DNA of 58,132 nucleotides from CALVUJ01 sp045119835 (lineage in GTDB: Bacteria; Bacillota_I; Bacilli_A; RFN20; DUOF01): the NCBI GenBank assembly GCA_045119835.1, contig JBGVED010000017.1, positions 1-58,132 of the forward strand. Direction: 5' to 3'. Made by a program: the position numbers and the translations under genes. Positions 27,086 through 33,933 of this stretch are shown here, piece by piece (position 1 is the first letter of the stretch; each line of letters opens with the position of its first letter). The notes beneath the pieces were generated by a model that ran no database searches, was not told the origin of the DNA, and saw only the letters and a program-made list of their open reading frames with translations.

Positions 27086-28129
27086 TTAATTTCTATAATC
27101 TATTCCCATAGCTTTCTTCAATGAAGTTAAATTTGCACCTGCTGCTTTTCTAGCCTCATCACTGCCTTTAAATAGCATATTCATTATTTCTTCTTTATTA
27201 TTTTCTAATTCTTTTCTTCTAACTCTTATAGGCTCTAATACTTCTTGAAGAACATTGTTTAAGAACTTTTTAACTTTTACATCTCCAAGTCCTCCCCTTT
27301 GATAATGAGCTTTTAATTCATCTAAATTTTTGTATTCTGGCAAGTATTTAACAAAATGATCATCATTACAAAAGGCTTCTAAATAAATAAATACAGGGTT
27401 GTTTTCAGTCTCGCCTGGATCTTCTACCCTTAAATGATTAGGATCTGTATACATGCTCATAATTTTTTTTCTTATTTCTTCAGGCTCGTCACTTAAATAA
27501 ATACAATTACCTATTGATTTACTCATTTTAGCTTTACCGTCTGTTCCAGGAAGTCTTAAACATGTTTTATTAGTAGGTAAAACGGCTTTAGGTTCTACTA
27601 GAGTTTCTCCATATAAATTGTTAAACGATCTAACTATTTCTCTAGCTTGTTCTATCATTGGTAATTGGTCTTCTCCAACAGGAACAATAGTCGCATTAAA
27701 TGCTGTAATATCTGCAGTTTGACTTACCGGATACGTTAAAAAGCCCATAGGGATACTATTACTGAAATCTCTATGTTTCAACTCTTCTTTAACAGTTGGA
27801 TTTCTCTCTAATCTTGATAGAGTTACTAAATTCATATAATAAAAAGTAAATTCCGTTAATTCACTTATTTCTGATTGAATAAAAAATGTTACTTTATTAG
27901 GATCTAATCCTACTGCTAAATAATCTAGAGCAACTTCAATTATATTATCTTTAACTTTTTGAACGTTACCAAAATTGTCTGTTAAAGCTTGAGAATCTGC
28001 TATCATAACATACATCTTGTCGTAGTCCCCTTCATTTTGAAGTCTTACTCTTTCTCTTAATGATCCAACAAAATGTCCTATATGTAATTTACCTGTAGGT
28101 CTATCTCCAGTTAAAATTATTTTTTCCAT
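27086..28129 (-). CDS. trpS: Tryptophanyl-tRNA synthetase
   Basis: 347 residues, typical class Ic enzyme. GDRPTGKLHIGHFVGSL holds the HIGH motif at the N-terminus and KMSKSIGN the KMSKS loop. GGAGGAG precedes the ATG. No T-box or leader peptide with Trp codons is seen in the 150 nt upstream, in contrast to tyrS and gatC in this window. It lies 15 nt before the ABC-F gene and is probably co-transcribed with it. Confidence 0.96.
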   Translation of the reverse strand: MEKIILTGDRPTGKLHIGHFVGSLRERVRLQNEGDYDKMYVMIADSQALTDNFGNVQKVKDNIIEVALDYLAVGLDPNKVTFFIQSEISELTEFTFYYMNLVTLSRLERNPTVKEELKHRDFSNSIPMGFLTYPVSQTADITAFNATIVPVGEDQLPMIEQAREIVRSFNNLYGETLVEPKAVLPTNKTCLRLPGTDGKAKMSKSIGNCIYLSDEPEEIRKKIMSMYTDPNHLRVEDPGETENNPVFIYLEAFCNDDHFVKYLPEYKNLDELKAHYQRGGLGDVKVKKFLNNVLQEVLEPIRVRRKELENNKEEIMNMLFKGSDEARKAAGANLTSLKKAMGIDYRN

Positions 28130-28228
28130 ATAACTTCTCCTCCTAAAAATAACAATATTATTACATTTTATTATTTTAGCACATAATTATTATTCTGTGT
28201 GTAAATTTAGCTTTTTCTTTAACCTTTA

Positions 28229-28257
28229 TTGTAAAAACATATTTTTTTGAGTATAAT
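28229..28257 (+). promoter_or_regulatory. Promoter of the 28281 gene
   Basis: TTGTAA (28229-28234), 17-nt spacer, TATAAT (28252-28257), followed by AAGGAG and the ATG of the small gene. Confidence 0.75.
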
Positions 28258-28280
28258 AATTTAATAAGGAGTGATTATTT

Positions 28281-28661
28281 ATGAATTATGTTAATACTCT
28301 AAATATGAGTTTATATAAAAATGAATGGTTTGCTCTTGAAAATCATGATATGAATCCAATTTTATTTTCTAAACTCATTAATTCACTAGAGAGAATCTTT
28401 ATTAAAGAATATGGTATTAAAGGGGCTAAGGAACATGTTAATAAGATTCAAAAAGATAATCGATTGGTTTTGTTTATTAATCAGAAAAAAGTTCCAAACA
28501 TTATAAAGAGTTTAGTTCACAATCCTCAATTTCCTATTCAAATATCTTTAAAGGGTAGGACAAATACAGGAGATATAGTTACAAGAACTATAGATAGACC
28601 CTTTAATGTAAATAAATGTACAGAACTAATTCCATACTATAACAAATCTAGTAAACGTTAA
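28281..28661 (+). CDS. Small protein of unknown function
   Basis: 126 residues, not recognised. It is soluble, basic at both ends, with a central KNEWFALENHDMNP segment and a strand-rich second half (RLVLFINQKK, IQISLKGRTNTGD). It has a good promoter, AAGGAG at 8-9 nt from the ATG and its own terminator, so it is a real monocistronic gene. Its neighbours are trpS (divergent) and an RNA helicase (downstream), which say little about its job. Confidence 0.7.
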   Translation: MNYVNTLNMSLYKNEWFALENHDMNPILFSKLINSLERIFIKEYGIKGAKEHVNKIQKDNRLVLFINQKKVPNIIKSLVHNPQFPIQISLKGRTNTGDIVTRTIDRPFNVNKCTELIPYYNKSSKR

Positions 28662-28682
28662 AAAAGCCACCAGGCTTTTTTA
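28661..28682 (+). terminator. Terminator of the 28281 gene
   Basis: AAAAAGCC-ACCA-GGCTTTTT with further T; overlaps the stop codon. Confidence 0.85.
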
Positions 28683-28710
28683 TTTTACTTTCAACTATCT
28701 TATATTTATC

Positions 28711-28739
28711 TTGATAAATATATTTAATAATGATATACT
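28711..28739 (+). promoter_or_regulatory. Promoter of the DEAD-box helicase gene
   Basis: TTGATA (28711-28716), 17-nt spacer, TATACT (28734-28739) with TG extension. The predicted start is ~28745, directly before a hairpin. Confidence 0.75.
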
Positions 28740-28748
28740 TTTACTCGC

Positions 28749-28779
28749 AAAAATCGTGTTAATTCACGATTTTATTTTG
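28749..28779 (+). promoter_or_regulatory. Hairpin at the 5' end of the helicase mRNA
   Basis: AAAATCGTG-TTAATT-CACGATTTT, a perfect 9-bp stem followed by TTATTTTGT, lies between the promoter and the ribosome binding site. It looks like a terminator or mRNA-stabilising structure in the leader of the helicase gene and could serve autoregulation. Confidence 0.55.
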
Positions 28780-28797
28780 TAAAAAAGGAGTATGGTT

Positions 28798-30387
28798 ATG
28801 GAGCAATTATTATTTACAGATTTAAACTTAAGTGAAAATGTTATGAAAGTTATAGAGGAATTGAAATTTGAAAATCCTACTGAAATTCAAAGCAAAGCAA
28901 TTCCTTTAATGAAAACTGGAGTTGACATAATGGGATTATCTCAAACAGGAAGTGGCAAAACATTAGCCTTTGCGATTCCTATTATTGAGCAACTAACAGA
29001 ATCAAAAAAAGTAGAAGCATTAGTATTGTGTCCAACTAGAGAGCTTGCTTTGCAAATTGAAGAAGTATTTTTCAAACTAACAAAATATCGTCAAGATTTA
29101 AAAATCCTTTCTGTGTATGGTGGATCTTCTATCGAGAATCAAATGCGTGCTTTAAGAAAAGGCATTAATATTGTTATTGGTACTCCTGGTCGTATTATGG
29201 ATTTAATAAGACGAAAATGCTTACATTTAGAGGCGCTTCAAATTGCTGTTTTAGATGAAGCTGATGAAATGCTTAATATGGGTTTTAAAGAAGATGTTGA
29301 AGAAATATTTAAATATACTCCTGATTATAAACAAGTAGCGCTATTCTCTGCTACTATGCCTAAAGAAATAATCAACATCTCTCAAAACATTCAAAAAGAT
29401 CCTGAAATTATTAGAATTAATAAAAAAGAAGTTACTGTAAAATCTATTGATCAATTTTATTTAAATGTTAAGAATCCTGAAAAAAAGCAGGCTTTATTAA
29501 ACTTATTATATAAACATCAACCAAATAGTGCTTTAATATTTGCTAACACCAAAAGAATGGTAGATGATTTACAAGAATACTTAATTGAAAAAGATTTAAA
29601 AGTTAATAAGTTACATGGCGATATGTCCCAAGCTGAAAGAACTCGCGTGTTGACATCTTTTAAAGAAAACAAAATCAATGTATTGATAGCTAGTGATGTC
29701 GCTGCTAGAGGTATAGATGTTAACAATATAGAAATAGTGTTTAACTATGATTTGCCTCAAACTCATGAATATTATGTTCATAGAATAGGAAGAACTGGTA
29801 GAGCAGGAAAAAAAGGAATTGCTTATACTTTTATTAATGGAAAAAGACAGTTAAATGAATTAATAGAAATAGCTAAATCCACTAATTCTGATATTAAAGA
29901 GGGAAAACTTCCAAAGAAAATAGAACTTATCGAAAACTTAAGTTCTAAGTTTGTAGAAAAGGTTGAGAATAAATTAAAAGACGGAACACACGATTCTTAT
30001 AATTATATTTCTAAAAGTTTATTAAATAAAGGATTTGAACCTGCTCACATAATAAATGTTTTATCATCTATGTTAATAAATTTAGATATTAATGAAGTTA
30101 AAAGTGAAGAAGTTAACAAAAAACTAAAAAGCAAAAATTTAAGTGGTAAAACTGCTACTCTCATCATATTTTTAGGTAAAAAAGATAGAGTTGCGGCAAA
30201 TCACATAGTTTGTGCAATAGTAGAAGAGGTTGGTATAGATTCTAAACAAATAGGCAAAATAAAAATAGAGAAAAATTATAGTTTGGTTGATATACCTGTT
30301 GAGTATAGTAAAGATGTTATAAAAGCTTTATCTAACAAAAAAATTAGAAATCAAAAAGTTAGAATTGAAGAAAAAAAGAACAAATAA
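28798..30387 (+). CDS. DEAD-box RNA helicase with DbpA-type RNA-binding domain
   Basis: 529 residues from the ATG 7 nt after AAAGGAG; the ATG at 28792 is too close to that site. All helicase motifs are seen: SQTGSGKT, PTRELALQ, GTPGRI, DEADEM, SAT, ARGIDV, HRIGRTGRAG. The C-terminal ~75 residues (IIFLGKKDRVAANHIV ... IGKIKIEKNYSLVDIP) match the DbpA/YxiN/CsdA RNA-binding domain, which in DbpA/YxiN recognises 23S rRNA hairpin 92. Likely role: large-subunit assembly or cold adaptation. Confidence 0.93.
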   Translation: MEQLLFTDLNLSENVMKVIEELKFENPTEIQSKAIPLMKTGVDIMGLSQTGSGKTLAFAIPIIEQLTESKKVEALVLCPTRELALQIEEVFFKLTKYRQDLKILSVYGGSSIENQMRALRKGINIVIGTPGRIMDLIRRKCLHLEALQIAVLDEADEMLNMGFKEDVEEIFKYTPDYKQVALFSATMPKEIINISQNIQKDPEIIRINKKEVTVKSIDQFYLNVKNPEKKQALLNLLYKHQPNSALIFANTKRMVDDLQEYLIEKDLKVNKLHGDMSQAERTRVLTSFKENKINVLIASDVAARGIDVNNIEIVFNYDLPQTHEYYVHRIGRTGRAGKKGIAYTFINGKRQLNELIEIAKSTNSDIKEGKLPKKIELIENLSSKFVEKVENKLKDGTHDSYNYISKSLLNKGFEPAHIINVLSSMLINLDINEVKSEEVNKKLKSKNLSGKTATLIIFLGKKDRVAANHIVCAIVEEVGIDSKQIGKIKIEKNYSLVDIPVEYSKDVIKALSNKKIRNQKVRIEEKKNK

Positions 30388-30418
30388 AAAATAGCTGAGA
30401 TCCGCCTCAGCTATTTTG
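30387..30418. terminator. Bidirectional terminator between helicase and peptide gene
   Basis: AAATAGCTGAG-ATCCGC-CTCAGCTATTT with T-rich flanks on both strands; it ends the helicase mRNA and, on the other strand, the peptide mRNA. Confidence 0.85.
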
Positions 30419-30457
30419 TGAAAAACATTACTTCTCTTTTCTTTTTTAGCAATTTTA

Positions 30458-30577
30458 TTAGAACATTAAATTAAAAATTGCAAATACTGGACTTGTACAG
30501 AAAGGCCATACTGATCCTTCTTCACCTGTACCTGTTGGTCCACTAGGAATAATTATACCTAAGATATTTGTTAACAT
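30458..30577 (-). CDS. Hydrophobic 39-residue peptide, candidate signal peptide of an RRNPP system
   Basis: The ATG at 30577 follows a near-perfect AGAAGGAGGGG site by 7 nt. The peptide begins MLTNILGIIIPSGPTGTG, has an acidic EEGS, and ends in a hydrophobic, aromatic stretch WPFCTSPVFAIFNLMF with one Cys. It has no Lys or Arg at all. The frame extends upstream to a GTG at 30646 without a ribosome binding site, which I reject as the start. It is divergent from an XRE-TPR regulator of the RRNPP type, whose partners are usually short exported peptides encoded next door. TCCCC/GGGGA could form a small hairpin hiding the ribosome binding site. Confidence 0.6.
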   Translation of the reverse strand: MLTNILGIIIPSGPTGTGEEGSVWPFCTSPVFAIFNLMF

Positions 30578-30624
30578 AAATTCCCCTCCTTCTGGGGACA
30601 TTTTAGTTTTTATTTTTTTTAAAA

Positions 30625-30659
30625 GACCTGTGAAAACTTCTAACACAGGCCTTTTTTTT
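30625..30659 (+). terminator. Terminator-like hairpin between peptide and regulator genes
   Basis: ACCTGTG and CACAGG pair around an 11-nt loop, followed by nine T on the plus strand. On the minus strand the same hairpin (GGCCTGTG/CACAGGTC then four T) lies in the peptide mRNA leader and could attenuate it. Confidence 0.65.
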
Positions 30660-30667
30660 GCAGTTTA

Positions 30668-30696
30668 TTGTAAAATATTATATTTTTATGTATAAT
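30668..30696 (+). promoter_or_regulatory. Promoter of the RRNPP-type regulator
   Basis: TTGTAA (30668-30673), 17-nt spacer, TATAAT (30691-30696) with TG extension. A minus-strand TATAAT (30677-30682) lies inside this spacer, so divergent promoters for regulator and peptide probably overlap here. Confidence 0.65.
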
Positions 30697-30718
30697 TTTG
30701 TCGTGGTGAATTAGTATT

Positions 30719-31645
30719 ATGAGCAGTAACTATATTTATGAATATGATGATTATATGAAAATTGGTTTGACAATTAAACGTCTTAGAATTCAAGCAGGTC
30801 TTTCTCAAATTAAATTATCAGAAGGTATTTGTGATAGAACAACCATCATACATTTAGAAAAAGGACACTCTAAACATCCTTCAATTTGTTTGTTAAATCA
30901 ATTATGTAGAAGACTCTCTATTACATTAGATGATTTCTTTTTACTTGCTTATGGAGGTAATGTTAATCAGTTTTGGTTAAAGAGAAATGAAATTGATTCC
31001 TTAATGAAAATAAGAGAATATGAAAAAGCATATAATTTAGCAAAGAAATATTATGATGACTCTTTACATCCTGTTGATAAGCAATATTTTGGTTTAATTG
31101 AAGGTAATCACTATTATAATTTAGGAAAATTTGAATTAGCAAAAGAAACATATTTAAATGCTCTTAGTATTACTTGTTCAAAATTAGGTGACGAAGTTTA
31201 TACTTTAACAGAAATGAGAATTATTAATGGACTTATTTATTGTAATTGGAGAATGCATGGTAAGTTAAGAGCTTCTAAAGAAACAATAAATTATATAAGA
31301 ATTCTTAATAATTCTATATATAACTATCCTACAGATAAAGAATATAGATTAATTATAGGCTTAATGGTATCTACTATACACTTTTATTTCACATTAAAAC
31401 AATATGAAGACACTAAAATAATCATTAACAATGCAGAATATTTATCTCAAAAATATTGTTGCTATGATTATTTAGGCAATCTGTGGTTAGTACTTGCTAA
31501 TATACATGAAATATTAGGAAACAATGAAAAAGCAAAAGAATATTACAACAAATCAAATACATTCTTTGATTTATTTAATGAAAAGCAAGTATATTTACAA
31601 TCTATTGAGCACCAAAAGGAAATTTTTGAAACAATAAATAACTAA
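30719..31645 (+). CDS. XRE-family regulator with TPR domain (Rgg/PlcR/ComR-like, RRNPP type)
   Basis: 308 residues. Residues ~12-70 are a Cro/CI helix-turn-helix (IGLTIKRLRIQAGLSQIKLSEG ... SICLLNQLCRRLSITLDDFF). The remainder is all-helical with tetratricopeptide-like repeats, e.g. YFGLIEGNHYYNLGKFELAKETY and LANIHEILGNNEKAKEYYNK. Length and order match RRNPP regulators (Rgg, PlcR, ComR), which bind imported peptides through the TPR groove. GGTGA lies 9 nt before the ATG. The divergent 39-codon peptide gene supports this. Target genes are unknown. Confidence 0.82.
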   Translation: MSSNYIYEYDDYMKIGLTIKRLRIQAGLSQIKLSEGICDRTTIIHLEKGHSKHPSICLLNQLCRRLSITLDDFFLLAYGGNVNQFWLKRNEIDSLMKIREYEKAYNLAKKYYDDSLHPVDKQYFGLIEGNHYYNLGKFELAKETYLNALSITCSKLGDEVYTLTEMRIINGLIYCNWRMHGKLRASKETINYIRILNNSIYNYPTDKEYRLIIGLMVSTIHFYFTLKQYEDTKIIINNAEYLSQKYCCYDYLGNLWLVLANIHEILGNNEKAKEYYNKSNTFFDLFNEKQVYLQSIEHQKEIFETINN

Positions 31646-31672
31646 TTTTATCTATTTATCAAACAAATTAAA

Positions 31673-31700
31673 TTGATATGAATTTATTTTGTGATATAAT
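31673..31700 (+). promoter_or_regulatory. Promoter of tRNA-Arg
   Basis: TTGATA (31673-31678), 16-nt spacer, TATAAT (31695-31700) with TG extension, 16 nt before the mature tRNA. Confidence 0.75.
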
Positions 31701-31716
31701 ATTTGCTGTCAAGCTT

Positions 31717-31793
31717 GTTCGTATAGCTCAGCTGGATAGAGCGTCTCCCTCCTAAGGAGAAGGCCGGGGGTTCAAATCCCTTTACGAACGCCA
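31717..31793 (+). tRNA. tRNA-Arg (anticodon CCU), CCA encoded
   Basis: Full cloverleaf: acceptor GTTCGTA/TACGAAC, D-stem GCTC/GAGC, anticodon stem TCTCC/GGAGA with loop CTCCTAA (anticodon CCT at 31751-31753), T-arm GGGGG-TTCAAAT-CCCTT with two G-U pairs, discriminator G and encoded CCA. It decodes AGG. Pieces of its 3' half recur in five downstream repeat blocks, so its anticodon arm probably serves as an attachment site. Confidence 0.96.
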
Positions 31794-31805
31794 TATTTAA
31801 AGTAA

Positions 31806-31846
31806 AAGAAGTATCAATTCATTTAGAATCAATACTTCTTTTTTTC
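31806..31846 (+). terminator. Terminator of tRNA-Arg
   Basis: AAAGAAGTAT and ATACTTCTTTT pair around a 17-nt loop and are followed by T residues. The same ~45 nt recurs almost exactly at 33867-33915. Confidence 0.85.
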
Positions 31847-31855
31847 TATAAAAGT

Positions 31856-33106
31856 TTACTTAGTAATAACCTTCAAAAATGTTTTTTTACCTTTTTTAAT
31901 CACTATGTTTTTTTCTTTTTCTATATTTATCATGGTATTTATATTTACTTTAACACCGTTTATTTCAAAGCCATTTTGTTCTAATAATCTTCTAATTTCA
32001 GATTTTGAAGATACAAGAGATGTCATTGAAATGAAATCTACTACATTAATAACATTAGTTTCTATTGCCAACTCCACAGTAGGCATGTTAATGCTATCAA
32101 TTGCTTTACTTCCAAATAGTTCTTCACTAGTTTTCAAAACCTTCATAGCTTCTTCTTCACCGTGTACAAGTTTTGTAACTTCAAATGCCATTCTTTTCTT
32201 AGCTTCTACAATATTTAGTTTGCACATTTCTTGTATTTCATTAATAGGTAGTCTTGTAAAGAATCTTAATAGTCTTTCTACATCCGCATCTAAACAATTT
32301 ACAAAATGTTGAAAGAATTCAAATGAACTAGATTTATTTCTACTAACCCATAAAGTTCCTTTCTCTGTTTTACCCATTTTTATGCCATTAGCATTAGTAA
32401 GCAAAGGACATGTAAGTCCCATCATTAAAGGTCTTTCTGTACCATCTTTATTAGCCATTTTTCTTGACAAGTCTACTCCTGCAATAATATTTCCCCATTG
32501 GTCACTTCCACCAATCTCTAATACACATCCAAATTTATCATTTAAATGAACAAAGTCAAAAGCTTGCATTAACATGTATCCCATTTCAAAGAATGTTAAA
32601 CCACCTTGTTCTAGTCTTTTCTTGTATGCATCTGCGCTTAACATTTGAGCCACATTAAAATGTATACCAACTTCTCTCATAAATTCAACATAGCTTTTGC
32701 TTCTAATCCAATCTGCATTATTGACAATAATCGCTGGATTATCACCATCCACATCTATAAATCTGTGCAATATACTATTTATTTCTCTTGCATTTCTATC
32801 CACTTCTTCTTTAGTCAAAAGTTTTCTCATATCACTTTTAAACGAAGGGTCCCCTATCATTGCAGTAGCACCACCAATTAAAAGTACACCTTTATGGCCA
32901 CATTCTTGCAAAATTTTAAACATTTGTAAAGCAAAGAAATGTCCTATATGCAAATCATCCGCTGTTGGATCAATTCCTAAGTAAAATGTTATTGGTCCTT
33001 CCTTTAATCTCTTTTTAGTTTCTTCTATATGTGTGGTTTGAAAAACAAACCCTCTTTCTTCTAATAGTTCAAAAGCATTATTCTTAAATTTATTCATATA
33101 TATCAT
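31856..33106 (-). CDS. tyrS: Tyrosyl-tRNA synthetase
   Basis: 416 residues, bacterial TyrRS. GIDPTADDLHIGHF carries the HIGH motif, GSDQWGN the tyrosine site, and KMGKTEKGTLW the KMSKS-equivalent loop; the C-terminal ~65 residues form an S4 RNA-binding domain. Two ATGs (33106 and 33097) share one GGGAGG site. Instead of the T-box usual for tyrS in Firmicutes, its leader carries a Tyr-codon attenuator (33247-33384). It lies between the intact tRNA-Arg and the first tRNA-derived repeat block. Confidence 0.96.
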   Translation of the reverse strand: MIYMNKFKNNAFELLEERGFVFQTTHIEETKKRLKEGPITFYLGIDPTADDLHIGHFFALQMFKILQECGHKGVLLIGGATAMIGDPSFKSDMRKLLTKEEVDRNAREINSILHRFIDVDGDNPAIIVNNADWIRSKSYVEFMREVGIHFNVAQMLSADAYKKRLEQGGLTFFEMGYMLMQAFDFVHLNDKFGCVLEIGGSDQWGNIIAGVDLSRKMANKDGTERPLMMGLTCPLLTNANGIKMGKTEKGTLWVSRNKSSSFEFFQHFVNCLDADVERLLRFFTRLPINEIQEMCKLNIVEAKKRMAFEVTKLVHGEEEAMKVLKTSEELFGSKAIDSINMPTVELAIETNVINVVDFISMTSLVSSKSEIRRLLEQNGFEINGVKVNINTMINIEKEKNIVIKKGKKTFLKVITK

Positions 33107-33136
33107 TTTCCTCCCTTAATTAAATTCAATTAAATA

Positions 33137-33199
33137 CTAGTTTATGTTTATCCTTGTTTGCCCCATAAGGGCATATACTTTTATCATCCATTCATCCAT
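33137..33199 (-). CDS. Small ORF between the attenuator and tyrS
   Basis: 20 codons (MDEWMIKVYALMGQTRININ) with GAGGGGG 7 nt before the ATG, downstream of the attenuator terminator and upstream of tyrS. A TGCCC/GGGCA hairpin lies within it. It may couple translation or be fortuitous; I recognise nothing in it. Confidence 0.35.
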   Translation of the reverse strand: MDEWMIKVYALMGQTRININ

Positions 33200-33246
33200 A
33201 ATTTGACCCCCTCTATTGTTTTGAATACTATGAGCAGAATCAAATT

Positions 33247-33334
33247 TCCATAAAATAAAACTGCCACATAGTAAATGCTACATGACAGTATTTTTATTAT
33301 ATTTAAAATTGCACAACAAAACACCACATATAGC
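33247..33334 (-). promoter_or_regulatory. Transcription attenuator of tyrS (alternative hairpins)
   Basis: Minus strand. Region 1 ACTACAT (33341-33347, in the Tyr codons) can pair with region 2 ATGTGGT (33323-33329). Region 2 in the form GCTATATG (33327-33334) can instead pair with region 3 CATGTAGC (33277-33284). Region 3 otherwise forms the terminator ACTGTCATGTAG / CTATGTGGCAGT (33278-33289 with 33260-33271, 12 bp including G-U pairs) followed by TTTTATTTT. An outer stem TTGCACAA/TTGTGCAA (33364-33371 with 33309-33316) supports the 1:2 form. The arrangement is that of ribosome-controlled attenuation. Confidence 0.85.
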
Positions 33335-33384
33335 TAATTTATGTAGTAGTAATAATATGAGTTTTGTGCAACTAATCTTTTCAT
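33334..33384 (-). CDS. tyrS leader peptide with five consecutive Tyr codons
   Basis: 16 codons: MKRLVAQNSYYYYYIN, with TAT TAT TAC TAC TAC near the end and TAG as stop. AAGGAG lies 8 nt before the ATG. Five Tyr codons in a row directly upstream of the tyrosyl-tRNA synthetase gene, in front of switchable hairpins, mark a leader peptide that senses charged tRNA-Tyr: a ribosome stalled on these codons would cover region 1 and favour the antiterminator. Confidence 0.9.
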   Translation of the reverse strand: MKRLVAQNSYYYYYIN

Positions 33385-33409
33385 AACTCTATCTCCTTGT
33401 TGGAAAATT

Positions 33410-33438
33410 ATACTACATTATATTATTATGATTGTCAA
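33410..33438 (-). promoter_or_regulatory. Promoter of the tyrS leader transcript
   Basis: Minus strand: TTGACA (33433-33438), 17-nt spacer, TAGTAT (33410-33415); a TATAAT just downstream (33407-33412) may contribute. The leader ORF starts ~25 nt further on. Confidence 0.6.
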
Positions 33439-33785
33439 TGATAATCTTTCACTATTATTCAATCAACGATATGTTTATTGAAAATTTTTTTATTTCCTAA
33501 AAGTTTGAAAAGTCACCATTTTAGCACCAAAAATCGACCTATTTTTTACAATTTTTCGAAAGTTACAAAAGTTACTGAAACTACCAAAATTATTATAAGA
33601 GATTTAAAGATATTCAACCTTATTAAACAATAATTTGATAATAATCACTCACTCCTAAGAATTAATCTTTACCAAGATAATTTCAAGGAAAGCGCTCAAG
33701 CCACATAGAATTTTCAAAAATAGTGAGCTACAGAACACATAAAAAGTTGCAGAAAAGTTTCCTAAATGCACAAAATTATATACCT

Positions 33786-33862
33786 GTCCGTGTACCTCAG
33801 CAGGATAGAGGAATCGCCTCCTAAGCGATCAGCCGGGGGTTCAAATCCCTTTACAAACGCCA
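33786..33862 (+). tRNA. Decayed tRNA-Arg(CCU)-like sequence
   Basis: Same 77-nt length as the tRNA at 31717, ending in CCA. The D-stem CCTC/GAGG and anticodon stem ATCGC/GCGAT are perfect, the loop is CTCCTAA and the T-arm is identical. The acceptor stem GTCCGTG/TACAAAC has two C-A mismatches, so it is probably not functional. No promoter is seen directly upstream. Confidence 0.6.
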
Positions 33863-33866
33863 TAAG

Positions 33867-33915
33867 TAAAGTAAAAGAAGTATCAATTCATTTAGAATCA
33901 ATACTTCTTTTTTTA
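33867..33915 (+). terminator. Duplicate of the tRNA-Arg terminator
   Basis: Nearly identical to 31806-31846 (AAGAAGTAT ... ATACTTCTTTTTTT). It now also faces the end of the minus-strand nucleotidyltransferase gene. Confidence 0.75.
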
Positions 33916-33933
33916 CTATAATTCTTATAAAAA

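Larger units (their letters stand above)
33492..33915 (+). repeat. tRNA-Arg-derived repeat block 1
   Basis: Begins CCTAAAAGTTTGAAAAGTCACC and carries several AAAGTT-type short repeats (AAAGTTACAAAAGTTACTG, AAAAAGTTGC, AAAAGTTTCC), a first CTCCTAAG core (33652), a decayed tRNA-Arg (33786-33862, core at 33818) and a copy of the tRNA terminator (33867-33915). Blocks 2-5 share much of this order. No ORF of note lies within it. Confidence 0.8.

Noticed and set aside
30578..30646. 62-residue version of the peptide gene starting at GTG 30646
   Set aside because: No ribosome binding site and the start lies in a terminator-like stem; the ATG at 30577 has a near-perfect site.
33107..33438. T-box riboswitch upstream of tyrS
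   Set aside because: The conserved GGGTGGNACCGCG block is absent; the leader instead has a Tyr-rich ORF and alternative hairpins.
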